A stretch of 64,000 nucleotides of DNA from Flavobacteriaceae bacterium. GTDB taxonomy: Bacteria > Bacteroidota > Bacteroidia > Flavobacteriales > Flavobacteriaceae. Below, piece after piece: positions 25,388-33,572 of this stretch. Positions within the stretch are counted from its first letter, which is position 1, and each line of letters begins with the position of its first letter. The stretch spans positions 1 through 64,000 of the forward strand of contig JAHEKV010000003.1 in the NCBI GenBank assembly GCA_024638165.1. Direction: 5' to 3'. Both the position numbers and the translations under genes were made by a program. The notes beneath the pieces were generated by a model, which saw only the letters and a program-made list of their open reading frames with translations, was not told the origin of the DNA and did no database searches.

Positions 25388-26908
25388 TTAAACTAGCGGT
25401 TTTTGGGTCATTGATGCAGGTTGATCAATTCCCATTAATTTAAGGATAGTCGGTGCGATATCTCCAAGCACTCCGTCTTTTACTTCTTTTAGCTCCTTGT
25501 CAACTAAAATAAGTGGAACAGGATTAGTCGTATGCGCAGTATTTGGTGAACCATCTTCATTAATCATGGTATCACAATTACCGTGATCCGCAATAACTAG
25601 TATAGTATAATCTTGATTAAGTGCTTCAGTAATTAAGGTTTCAGCACAACTATCGACGGTTTCACAGGCTTTAATCGCTGCATTCATATCACCGGTATGT
25701 CCTACCATATCTGGATTGGCAAAGTTGAGACAGATAAAATCAAATGTACCCTTTGCTAAATGGGGCTTCAATGCATCTCTAATCTCAAAGGCGCTCATTT
25801 CGGGTTGAAGATCGTAGGTTGCTACCTTGGGTGACGGACAAAGAATACGTTCTTCTCCTTCGAATGGGGCTTCTTTACCACCGTTAAAGAAGAAGGTAAC
25901 GTGCGGATATTTTTCTGTCTCTGCAATTCGTAGTTGGGTCTTTTGAGCTTTTGAAACTACTTCGCCTAACGTCTCATTTAAATTGTCTTTGTCAAATACG
26001 ATACTGACATTTTTAAAGTTGTCGTCATATCGGGTCATGGTTACAAAATGCAACTTAAGGGGTTGCATTTCTTGCTCAGGAAATGCATTTTGTGATAAGG
26101 CTTGCGAGAGTTCCCTACCACGATCTGTTCTGAAATTAAAGAATAGGACAACGTCTTTTTCTTGAATGCTTCCGATCGTATTTCCTTGTTCATCTACCTT
26201 GATTATTGGCATGATAAACTCGTCTGTAACGCCATTTTCATAAGAAGCTTCCATTTCGCTAACGATATCCTTGGTTTGGTTACCTTGTGCTTTGACGATG
26301 GCGTCATAGGCAATCTTCACACGCTCCCAACGTTGGTCGCGATCCATGGCGTAATAGCGTCCTGTAACTGAAGCTAAAACGGCCTTTTTATTTGCGATAT
26401 AGTCTTCTAAGTTTTTAATATAACCCGCACCACTTTTTGGATCCACATCTCTTCCGTCTGAAAAGGCGTGAATAAAGGTGTTCGAATGCTCGTTGCTCGC
26501 CTCAAAGAAGTCGATGAGTGCTCTCAAATGACTCGTGTGCGCATGAACGCCACCATCACTACATAGACCTAAAAGGTGGACATTCACACCTTCTTTGTTC
26601 GCGTAGTCTAGTGCGCTTTGAAGTACCTCGTTCTGGGCAAAGCTTCCTTCGGCAACCGCCTTGTTAATCTTCGCAAAGTCTTGATAAACAATTCTTCCTG
26701 CACCGAGGTTCATGTGTCCCACTTCGCTATTACCCATTTGCCCGTCAGGTAAACCAACATGCATACCATAGGTTTTCAGAGTGGCATGAGGATAATTTTG
26801 ATATAGGCTATCTATAAACGGAGTGTTGGCTTGTTCAATGGCAGAGATTTTTGGATCAGGAGACATCCCCCATCCATCTAAGATCATTAGAAGTGCCTTT
26901 TTATTCAT
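25388..26908 (-). CDS. gpmI: 2,3-bisphosphoglycerate-independent phosphoglycerate mutase
   Basis: Converts 3- to 2-phosphoglycerate in glycolysis with two manganese ions. The 506-residue protein of the alkaline phosphatase superfamily has metal ligand Asp11 (LMILDGWG), catalytic Ser61 in GNSEVGHMNLGAGR, SDGGVHAHTSHL, HAFSDGRDVDP and the C-terminal NFANPDMVGHTGD and IADHGNCD. Behind an exact promoter core. First gene of the gpmI-map-methyltransferase unit. Confidence 0.97.
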   Translation of the reverse strand: MNKKALLMILDGWGMSPDPKISAIEQANTPFIDSLYQNYPHATLKTYGMHVGLPDGQMGNSEVGHMNLGAGRIVYQDFAKINKAVAEGSFAQNEVLQSALDYANKEGVNVHLLGLCSDGGVHAHTSHLRALIDFFEASNEHSNTFIHAFSDGRDVDPKSGAGYIKNLEDYIANKKAVLASVTGRYYAMDRDQRWERVKIAYDAIVKAQGNQTKDIVSEMEASYENGVTDEFIMPIIKVDEQGNTIGSIQEKDVVLFFNFRTDRGRELSQALSQNAFPEQEMQPLKLHFVTMTRYDDNFKNVSIVFDKDNLNETLGEVVSKAQKTQLRIAETEKYPHVTFFFNGGKEAPFEGEERILCPSPKVATYDLQPEMSAFEIRDALKPHLAKGTFDFICLNFANPDMVGHTGDMNAAIKACETVDSCAETLITEALNQDYTILVIADHGNCDTMINEDGSPNTAHTTNPVPLILVDKELKEVKDGVLGDIAPTILKLMGIDQPASMTQKPLV

Positions 26909-26932
26909 GGTATTCGTTTTTGGTTGAGGTTA

Positions 26933-26940
26933 CAAAGTTA
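26933..26940 (-). promoter_or_regulatory. Promoter core (-7 box) for gpmI
   Basis: The minus strand reads TAACTTTG, an exact TAnnTTTG match, 24 bases before the gpmI ATG and immediately after the stop of the M15 peptidase gene. Confidence 0.5.
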
Positions 26941-26946
26941 CGATTT

Positions 26947-27705
26947 CTAAGGTAGAAGAAGCGGGTTGATATCTAGAAGCTGCTCCCTCAGATAGGAAGC
27001 TTTCAGGCTTGAGTTCATTACTTCTACACCCTTTACTTGTTGTCTCAATGCGATTTCGTAAACATCCTTTTTGATATAACGTTTTAGAATAGAAATAGAT
27101 TCGGGTGCATAAGATAAATGCCAAGGTTCGTATTTAAATCCTTTACGCTCTGGGTGATTGGTGTAGACCAAATAGAATCCGTAGTTGGCTGCGTTATCAG
27201 TCAACCAGTGATGTAGATTTTCGAAGGCTCCTCCACTGTTAAAATGCTCTTCAAGCAAAACATCGCCTTCCATTTTTATTTTGCCCTGTATTACGTCAAT
27301 ATCGGTTCCCCAATGATGTCTTGAGGTTCCTGGAATGGTTGAGTATTCAATAATTTTATTAACCGATTCTATTGGCGATAGACCCTCAGTTTGAAATCTC
27401 TTAAATTTACTTTCGAAGATGGCCTTTTGTCTTGAATAAGATCTAAAACTGGAGACAGGACTGATCACAATTCCATCCTCCCATGCGGCCACTCGCATTT
27501 TATTAAAAGCTTTGAATGTTTTTCTAGTTAAGACAAGTGGGTCTTCCCCTTTCAAAGAAGCCCGATTCATTCCCATCAATCGGTTAACGCTCCAGAAAAA
27601 AGGATTTTCTGAGTCTATTAATGAGTCTTTTGCCCAGCTAGGTAAGCATCCGGCCGCTAGGGCAGTAGTAGCGCTTTGTTTTAAAAATACTCTTCGATTA
27701 ATCAT
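26947..27705 (-). CDS. M15 family D-Ala-D-Ala carboxypeptidase with Tat signal
   Basis: A 252-residue secreted zinc peptidase of the VanY/D-alanyl-D-alanine carboxypeptidase type, which trims peptidoglycan stem peptides. The N-terminus has a twin-arginine motif (NRRVFLKQSATTALAAG), so export probably uses the Tat system, of which tatA is encoded at 32618. Zinc and catalytic residues are visible in SRHHWGTDIDV (His, Asp) and EPWHLSYAPES (His). The stop of the upstream GNAT gene overlaps its start by four bases. Exact substrate is inferred from the family. Confidence 0.87.
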   Translation of the reverse strand: MINRRVFLKQSATTALAAGCLPSWAKDSLIDSENPFFWSVNRLMGMNRASLKGEDPLVLTRKTFKAFNKMRVAAWEDGIVISPVSSFRSYSRQKAIFESKFKRFQTEGLSPIESVNKIIEYSTIPGTSRHHWGTDIDVIQGKIKMEGDVLLEEHFNSGGAFENLHHWLTDNAANYGFYLVYTNHPERKGFKYEPWHLSYAPESISILKRYIKKDVYEIALRQQVKGVEVMNSSLKASYLREQLLDINPLLLP

Positions 27706-28139
27706 AAGATCTCTTTCAACATTTTGTAGTGCGGACCAACACCTTCAATTATGAATTCATTTCCTAGTGCTTGGTATCCGTATTTTTGATAAAAACCAAC
27801 CGCAGAGGTTCGTGCATTAAACCACAAAACTTTTTGACCTAGTTCGATTAGTTTAGATTCGGCTGCGAGAAGTAATTTTCGTCCGATTCCACTTCCCTGG
27901 TAATCTTCTAAAACTGCCATTCCTCTGAGTTGATAATAGCTGTCTTTAATCATGGATTGCGGGTTAACCGTTAGGGTACAACATCCAATAATGTGGTCAC
28001 TATCGAAAGCAGCAAAATGAATGCTTTCAGGATCATTGTCTCCGCTAAAGTGACAGTCTTCTAGGGTCATCCCTTTGCGTAAGATGTCTAAACGAACCTT
28101 TAAAATTTCCGAGGCTTCGGTGGTTTTTATGGATAGCAT
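27702..28139 (-). CDS. GNAT family N-acetyltransferase
   Basis: A 145-residue single-domain acetyltransferase. The acetyl-CoA-binding motif A reads RGMAVLEDYQGSGIGRKLL (Q/R-x-x-G-x-G/A), followed by FNARTSAVGFYQKYGY, typical of motif B. I start at MLSIKTTEASE; the longer frame to 28184 shares a palindromic GCATGC with the start of the divergent gene. The substrate is unknown. It forms a translationally coupled pair with the M15 peptidase. Confidence 0.83.
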   Translation of the reverse strand: MLSIKTTEASEILKVRLDILRKGMTLEDCHFSGDNDPESIHFAAFDSDHIIGCCTLTVNPQSMIKDSYYQLRGMAVLEDYQGSGIGRKLLLAAESKLIELGQKVLWFNARTSAVGFYQKYGYQALGNEFIIEGVGPHYKMLKEIL

Positions 28140-28182
28140 TTCGACTGATTTTATAGTAAATTTAAACTTTAGAAAAGTTAGC

Positions 28183-28926
28183 ATGCGGATAAAACTCTTT
28201 TTTGGCCTCTTTTTTACTTTCGGGTTACTTTTTGCTCAGCAATCGAAATCCCCCGATTTACATCTATTACGTGGCCAGGTTCTTTATAGAAATAGTTTCG
28301 TGCAAGATGAAGCTGTAGTGAATTCTACCCGTAACTTCAGCACGATAACCGATCAAAACGGTGCTTTTGAGATTTATGTAGCCGTAGGAGATGAGCTGGT
28401 CTTTAAGGCCGTTAACTATCAATTAGAAGTTGTTAAAATCACTACAGATATCATTCAGAATAATCGCTTAGTAGTTGAAGTTACTGAGCGAGTCAATGAG
28501 CTTGATGAGGTGGTTGTAGGGCCAGAAAATCAACAGAAATTTATTGAACTGAAAAATGAGGAGTTTAAAGGGTACGATTATGGAATTGATCGATCTACTC
28601 CCGTTCAAAATACGGTATTGTCACCATCGGCTACGGGGATGCGAGACGGACTCAACTTTGTAGCCATGTATAAATTACTTAAAAGCTTGCTTTTTAGTAC
28701 TGATCCTGAAAAGCCTTCAGTTCCCCTTTCAAAAGCGCTACGTACGGTCTATGAAGATGACTTTTTTCTCAATGACCTGGGACTCGAACTGGCTGAAATT
28801 GAACTTTTTCTTCAGTTTTGCGATGAAACCATCCCAGCTCGTGATCTTCTTCGTAAAGAAAACGAATTCGAACTTATTGAATTCTTAGTAAATAGTTCTG
28901 CTGTCTTTAAAGAACAAAATCGTTGA
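28183..28926 (+). CDS. Exported protein with carboxypeptidase-regulatory-like domain
   Basis: A 247-residue secreted protein: signal peptide (LFFGLFFTFGLLFAQ) and then a beta-sandwich of the CarboxypepD_reg-like kind (residues 28-100: GQVLYRNSFV, TITDQNGAFEIYV, GDELVFKAVNY) ending in the linker NELDEVVVGP. The last 130 residues are helical with a conserved-looking FLQFCDE and LLRKENEFELIEFL. Such domains are common at the N-terminus of TonB-dependent transporters, but no barrel follows. The downstream gene encodes a related protein. The function is unknown. Confidence 0.75.
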   Translation: MRIKLFFGLFFTFGLLFAQQSKSPDLHLLRGQVLYRNSFVQDEAVVNSTRNFSTITDQNGAFEIYVAVGDELVFKAVNYQLEVVKITTDIIQNNRLVVEVTERVNELDEVVVGPENQQKFIELKNEEFKGYDYGIDRSTPVQNTVLSPSATGMRDGLNFVAMYKLLKSLLFSTDPEKPSVPLSKALRTVYEDDFFLNDLGLELAEIELFLQFCDETIPARDLLRKENEFELIEFLVNSSAVFKEQNR

Positions 28927-29687
28927 GAGCACTCCTTTTACTGTTCTGTTTTCTGAGCACTGCTCTATTTGCTCAAGCCCAAAATCGGCTTGTACAGATT
29001 AATGGAAAGATCAAAGCAGATTCAGATGACATAGAATCGGTTACCGTGCAAAATCTTCGTTCGGGAGCAGCTACAATTACTGATTCTAATGGGCGCTTTC
29101 AAATACAGGTACAATTGGGAGATACCTTGGTTCTGTCAGCGGTTCAGTTTAAAACGAAACAGTTCGTTTACGATCAATCTTTTCGCGGCGTAACTTCTAT
29201 TGAAATTCCTATGGATTCCTTTGTTAATAAATTGAAAGGAGTAACTCTACAGCCTTTTGGTTTAAGCGGGAGAATTAGTACAGATTTAGACTCACTTGCC
29301 ATTGAAGGTCCGCCAACAGCAACTTCTTTGGGATTACCTAATGCTAACATCTACATTCCTACGAAAAATGAACGAATGCTGTACGAGGCTACCTCGGGAG
29401 GCGGATTGATTCCCCTTAATCCCTTGCTCAATGCACTAACCGGAAGAACCAAAGAGCTCAAAAATCAAGTTCGATTGGAGCGAAAGAACCAAACGTTGGA
29501 GCTCGTTATCAAACGCTATGAACAATTGCTTTTTGAAGATCAGCTAGGAATCAAAAAAGACGACGTTCGTCGATTCTTATACTTTTGTGAGGCAGATTCT
29601 CTTTTTGTTTCAACACTCGAAAAGGAGGATGAGATCTTATTTTATGAATTTTTAAAGTCCAAAGCACTGCAGTTTAACTCATTATGA
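28923..29687 (+). CDS. Second exported protein of the same type (TTG start)
   Basis: A 254-residue protein with signal peptide (ALLLLFCFLSTALFAQA), the same beta-sandwich (TITDSNGRFQIQV, GDTLVLSAVQF) and a helical C-terminus (RRFLYFCEADSLFV, EDEILFYEFLK) that lines up with its neighbour. The start codon is TTG, overlapping the previous stop as TTGA. No ATG is available before the signal peptide, which supports TTG. The pair looks like a diverged tandem duplication. Function unknown. Confidence 0.75.
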   Translation: MRALLLLFCFLSTALFAQAQNRLVQINGKIKADSDDIESVTVQNLRSGAATITDSNGRFQIQVQLGDTLVLSAVQFKTKQFVYDQSFRGVTSIEIPMDSFVNKLKGVTLQPFGLSGRISTDLDSLAIEGPPTATSLGLPNANIYIPTKNERMLYEATSGGGLIPLNPLLNALTGRTKELKNQVRLERKNQTLELVIKRYEQLLFEDQLGIKKDDVRRFLYFCEADSLFVSTLEKEDEILFYEFLKSKALQFNSL

Positions 29688-30190
29688 TGAAAACCTGGCT
29701 ACTTTTTTTTCTCACGCTTTTTCCTGTAACGAGTCTGCAACCGCTCGATCATAAATTCTATTTAAGTGTAACTCAAATGGAGTTTGATGCTGATAAGAAT
29801 CGTATTACCGCAATAAGTAGGGTATTTGTTGACGATCTTGAAGAGACCTTACGACAACGTTACGATGTTCAATTAGCTTTAGGTACTGATCGAGAAGATG
29901 AAAAGGCGTCTTTTTACATTCGTCGTTATGTGGAGCAAAAGCTTACTGTTGAAATAAACAACGTGCTGCTCAAATTTAGTTTTGCGGGTTTTACCTATCA
30001 AAACGATCAAATTGTTTTGCTTTCAGAATTCAGTATTATTGATAGCGATGAATACGAAATCAAGGTGACTAACACGCTTATAACCGATGCTTATTCAGAA
30101 CAACAGAACCTAGTTCATTTTCGGATGAATCAAAAAAAGCAAAGCGAAGTGTTGACCAAGGAACGGCCTTTCTTTGTTGTAGCACTCTAG
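29684..30190 (+). CDS. DUF6702-like exported protein
   Basis: A 168-residue protein with a signal peptide (WLLFFLTLFPVTS) and the DUF6702 layout: HKFYLSVTQMEFDADKNRI, then repeated beta strands (SRVFVDDLEETLRQRY, VEINNVLLKFSFAGFTYQ) and EQQNLVHFRMNQKK. It is consistently found, from memory, just upstream of M1 peptidases in flavobacteria, as here. The start ATG overlaps the preceding stop (ATGA). A role with the downstream peptidase is an inference. Confidence 0.72.
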   Translation: MMKTWLLFFLTLFPVTSLQPLDHKFYLSVTQMEFDADKNRITAISRVFVDDLEETLRQRYDVQLALGTDREDEKASFYIRRYVEQKLTVEINNVLLKFSFAGFTYQNDQIVLLSEFSIIDSDEYEIKVTNTLITDAYSEQQNLVHFRMNQKKQSEVLTKERPFFVVAL

Positions 30191-30252
30191 AATTCTTTGT
30201 TTAAGCTCAAGAAAAGGGCTAACTTAACCCCTCTAAAAATTAACTCATTCTA

Positions 30253-32553
30253 ATGAAAAAACTAATTCATTTGTTTGCTGCGCTTGCCATGGTGTTTTCA
30301 ATCCCCCTGGCAGCCCAAGAAGAGGCTTCACAGGGTGAGCCTGGTCACTACAATAATAACCGTTTTAAGCAGTTGTATGAAGAGTTTTCAACTCCAAATA
30401 CCTATCGTTCGGCGAGCGGAGCTCCCGGTCCAGATTACTATCAGCAACGAGCTGATTACAAAATGGATATTACGTTAGACGATAAGAATGCTAGAATCTA
30501 TGGTGAAGAAACCATCACCTACACGAATAATTCGCCAGACAACTTAGAGTTCTTGTGGGTGCAATTAGACCAAAACGTAAGAGCGAAGGATTCAAAGTCT
30601 CCACTTAGAAATGGGAGCGGAGTAAACCTTGCTTATACGGCTGGTAATTTTGCCCAATCATTTATGGGTGAACCCTTTGATGGCGGATTTAACATCGAAT
30701 GGGTAAAGGATAGTAGAGGTAACTTACCATACACCATCAACCAAACGATGATGCGTATTGACTTAGCGACTCCACTTCTAAGTGGTCAGAGCTATAGTTT
30801 TAGTATCAAATGGTGGTACAATATTCCTGATCATACGGTGAATAGAGCAAGATCGGGTTACGAGTATTTTGCTGAAGATGGCAACCGCGCCTACGTAATT
30901 GCTCAATTCTTCCCAAGAATGGCTGTTTACAGCGACGTTGAAGGTTGGCAAAACCATCAGTTCTGGGGTAGTGGTGAATTCGCACTTCCTTTCGGAGATT
31001 ACGAGGTAAATATTACCGTGCCTGAAGACCATGTGTTAGACGCTACCGGTGAATTACAAAATAGAAAACAAGTATTCTCTAGGGAGATGATGAAACGATA
31101 CGAGCAGGCTAAAAAGTCATACGATGAGCCTGTAATGATTGTTACCCAAGCGGAAGCAGAGGAATCTGAAAAAGGGTTTGCTGAGAAAACGAAGACTTGG
31201 AAATTTATCGCTAGAAATGTACGAGACTATGGATTTGCGACTTCTCGCAAGTTTATTTGGGATATGATGGCGGTGAAAATTGGTAACAAAGACGTTATGG
31301 CGGTTTCCCTTTATCCAAAAGAAGGAAATCCACTTTGGGAGGAATGGTCAACTCGTGCTGTTGCTTCTACATTGAAATCCTATTCGAAATACACTTTTGA
31401 TTATCCCTATCACAAGGCAATCTCTGTTCATGCAAAGAATCAAGGAATGGAGTACCCGATGATTTGCTGGAACTACGGACGTCCGAATAAAGACGGAACG
31501 TACTCAGATCGAACCAAATTCGGAATGATGAGTGTAATTATTCACGAGGTTGGTCACAACTTTTTCCCGATGATTGTAAACTCTGATGAGCGTCAGTGGG
31601 GATGGATGGACGAAGGTCTAGATACCTTTATGCAATACCTTGCTGAACAGGAGTTTGGAGAGGCTTACCCTGCTGCTATTGAAGGGTTAGATAAGTATCC
31701 TTCACGCAGAGGTGCGCCTTCAGCAATTGTTCCTTACATGGCTGGTGATCAAAGTTATATCGCACCTATCATGTCAAATCCTGAAAATGTTTATCAGTTA
31801 GGGCCTAATGCCTACGCTAAGCCGGCAACTGCACTAAATATTTTACGCGAAACAGTAATGGGAAGAGAATTATTCGATCACGCATTTAAAACGTATGCGC
31901 AGCGATGGATGTTTAAGCACCCGACACCAGAAGATTTCTTCAGAACGATGGAGGACGCTTCTGCAGTGGATCTAGACTGGTTCTGGAGATCTTGGTTCTA
32001 CACAACAGATTATGTAGACATCGGAGTGGGAGAAGTGAAGAGCTACTATGTATCGAATGAGCCAACCCCAGAGATGAAAGAGTACATGGCTGCAAATGGT
32101 TTAACTGAGGCAGATCTTCCTCCGCTAGTGTATCTAGCTGATTTAAATGCTGAAGATGTTGATCCGAACTTAGCAGCAGCTGCACCGTCTGAAACCTCTA
32201 CAACTCTTAAGGAGTTTATGATGGATAACATGACTGAGGCAGAGCGTGCTGAGGTTAAAGAGCCCAAGTACTTCTATGAGATTTCTTTTGAGAAACCGGG
32301 AGGTATTCCAATGCCACTGATCGTTGAGTACACCTACGAAGACGGAAGCTCTGAGATGGTGACCTATCCACCTGAAATTTGGAGAAAGAACGATGCTGAG
32401 GTAAAGCGCGTGATCTCATCAGATAAAAAGCTTACAGGGATTGTCATTGATCCTAAAGCAGAAACAGCTGATATTGATACTGCAAATAATTCTTGGCCTA
32501 AAAAAGAAGAAGGATCTGAATTTGACGCATTAAAAGCGCAAATCAAAGGATAA
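30253..32553 (+). CDS. M1 family metallopeptidase
   Basis: A 766-residue secreted zinc peptidase. A signal peptide (LFAALAMVFSIPLAA) is followed by an N-terminal beta saddle (YKMDITLDDKNARIYGEET) and the thermolysin-like domain with HEVGH at residues 431-435 and the third zinc ligand Glu454 exactly 18 residues after the second His (WGWMDEGLDTF). The aminopeptidase GxMEN exopeptidase motif is replaced by QGMEYPMIC, so it need not be a true aminopeptidase. The C-terminus is long and acidic. It closes the unit 28183-32553 before a terminator. Confidence 0.92.
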   Translation: MKKLIHLFAALAMVFSIPLAAQEEASQGEPGHYNNNRFKQLYEEFSTPNTYRSASGAPGPDYYQQRADYKMDITLDDKNARIYGEETITYTNNSPDNLEFLWVQLDQNVRAKDSKSPLRNGSGVNLAYTAGNFAQSFMGEPFDGGFNIEWVKDSRGNLPYTINQTMMRIDLATPLLSGQSYSFSIKWWYNIPDHTVNRARSGYEYFAEDGNRAYVIAQFFPRMAVYSDVEGWQNHQFWGSGEFALPFGDYEVNITVPEDHVLDATGELQNRKQVFSREMMKRYEQAKKSYDEPVMIVTQAEAEESEKGFAEKTKTWKFIARNVRDYGFATSRKFIWDMMAVKIGNKDVMAVSLYPKEGNPLWEEWSTRAVASTLKSYSKYTFDYPYHKAISVHAKNQGMEYPMICWNYGRPNKDGTYSDRTKFGMMSVIIHEVGHNFFPMIVNSDERQWGWMDEGLDTFMQYLAEQEFGEAYPAAIEGLDKYPSRRGAPSAIVPYMAGDQSYIAPIMSNPENVYQLGPNAYAKPATALNILRETVMGRELFDHAFKTYAQRWMFKHPTPEDFFRTMEDASAVDLDWFWRSWFYTTDYVDIGVGEVKSYYVSNEPTPEMKEYMAANGLTEADLPPLVYLADLNAEDVDPNLAAAAPSETSTTLKEFMMDNMTEAERAEVKEPKYFYEISFEKPGGIPMPLIVEYTYEDGSSEMVTYPPEIWRKNDAEVKRVISSDKKLTGIVIDPKAETADIDTANNSWPKKEEGSEFDALKAQIKG

Positions 32554-32573
32554 TTTCTTTTACTCAAAATTTT

Positions 32574-32605
32574 AAACCCACAGTGAAACCGCTGCGGGTT
32601 TTTTT
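32574..32605 (+). terminator. Intrinsic terminator after the M1 peptidase
   Basis: Ten-pair stem AAACCCaCAG/CTGcGGGTTT (one mismatch) with an eight-base loop (32574-32601) and seven T. Its T-tract runs into the promoter core of tatA. Confidence 0.82.
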
Positions 32606-32612
32606 ATATTTG
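32605..32612 (+). promoter_or_regulatory. Promoter core (-7 box) for tatA
   Basis: TATATTTG, an exact TAnnTTTG match, starts at the last T of the terminator. Only five bases separate it from the tatA ATG, so transcription would start at or beside the start codon. No -33 TTTG is seen; the terminator stem occupies that position. Confidence 0.5.
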
Positions 32613-32617
32613 TATTC

Positions 32618-32890
32618 ATGCATTCTCTCTTTATTAGCGGCGCAGAAATATTCTTCATACTCTTTATGGTGGTGATCATTTTTGGTACAGATCGCTTGCC
32701 AGAAATTGTACGGGGTCTAGCTAAAGGAATACGCCAACTAAAAGATGCAGCTGACGATGTTAAGCGTGAAATTCAGAAGTCTGCGGATAAAAGTGGTATC
32801 GACACTTCCATAGCCGATGATCTTAAAAAGAGTGCAGATCAAGTAAAAAAGTCGGTAGAAGAAGTGACCGGTACTATTAAACGTCAGTAA
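32618..32890 (+). CDS. tatA: Twin-arginine translocase TatA/E family subunit
   Basis: Pore-forming component of the Tat system for folded proteins. The 90-residue protein has one N-terminal membrane helix (EIFFILFMVVIIFG), the conserved FGxDRLPEIVRGLAKGIRQ hinge and amphipathic helix, then a charged tail (KSADKSGI). The FG pair is at the expected place. tatC is not nearby. It ends one base before the O-methyltransferase stop on the other strand. The M15 peptidase at 26947 is a candidate substrate. Confidence 0.93.
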   Translation: MHSLFISGAEIFFILFMVVIIFGTDRLPEIVRGLAKGIRQLKDAADDVKREIQKSADKSGIDTSIADDLKKSADQVKKSVEEVTGTIKRQ

Positions 32891-32891
32891 G

Positions 32892-33533
32892 TTATAGGTA
32901 TCGGGCTACACTTAATCCGTCTCTTACGGGTAAAATGAGGTGTTCGAAACGGTCGTCTTCAGTTAGTCGTTGATTATACTTTAACAATGCCTCGGTAGCT
33001 TTATCACCTTTTTGAAGCGGTTCTACTACTTTACCACTCCACAAAATGTTATCAGATACTACAAGACACCCTTTGCTTAGTTTAGGAATTACGGCATCTA
33101 GGTATTCGTTGTAATCGGCTTTTTTAGCGTCAATAAAGACTAAATCAAACCGATTTTTCAGAGTAGGTATGATTTCTAAGGCATCCCCGACGATAGGTTC
33201 GATACTTTTATAGTAAGGGCTTAATTTCCAATACTTCTGTTGTAGCCAAGCCAATTCCTCATTCACTTCAATAGTAGTGATGGTTCCTTCATCGCCTAAC
33301 CCCTCTGCTAGACATAGTGCTGAATATCCTGTGTAAGTACCGAGTTCAAGAATACGATTGGGTCGAACTAATCTGCTTAAAAAAGAAAGTAGCCTGCCTT
33401 GGTAATGACCCGAAATCATTCTTGGTTGAATTACTTTCTGATGCGTTTCATGGCTTAGGTTTTTAAGATAGGTTGGTTCTACCTCTATATGCTGGTTTAA
33501 ATAAGATTCTAAGGCCTCTGAAAAGAAGTGCAT
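32892..33533 (-). CDS. O-methyltransferase (family 3)
   Basis: A 213-residue SAM-dependent O-methyltransferase of the caffeoyl-CoA/catechol type. Visible motifs are ILELGTYTGYSALCLAEGL (SAM site), ITTIEVNEEL, and LVFIDAKKADYNEYLDAVIP with the metal ligands Asp and, further on, VSDNILWSGKV. I start at MHFFSEALES; the longer frame to 33593 overlaps kynU and has no family support. The substrate is unknown. A promoter core lies 26 bases upstream. Confidence 0.9.
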   Translation of the reverse strand: MHFFSEALESYLNQHIEVEPTYLKNLSHETHQKVIQPRMISGHYQGRLLSFLSRLVRPNRILELGTYTGYSALCLAEGLGDEGTITTIEVNEELAWLQQKYWKLSPYYKSIEPIVGDALEIIPTLKNRFDLVFIDAKKADYNEYLDAVIPKLSKGCLVVSDNILWSGKVVEPLQKGDKATEALLKYNQRLTEDDRFEHLILPVRDGLSVARYL

Positions 33534-33559
33534 CGCTCTATTTTTAAGTAAATTTAGGG

Positions 33560-33567
33560 CAAAAATA
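33560..33567 (-). promoter_or_regulatory. Promoter core (-7 box) for the O-methyltransferase
   Basis: The minus strand reads TATTTTTG, an exact TAnnTTTG match, 26 bases before the chosen ATG. It lies only a few bases from the kynU ATG (33573) on the other strand, so the two divergent promoters share this gap. Confidence 0.45.
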
Positions 33568-33572
33568 AGGCT

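Noticed and set aside
30190-30252. Possible terminator before the M1 peptidase (GGGCTAAC/TTAACCC)
   Set aside because: The stem is short with a mismatch and is not followed by a T-tract.
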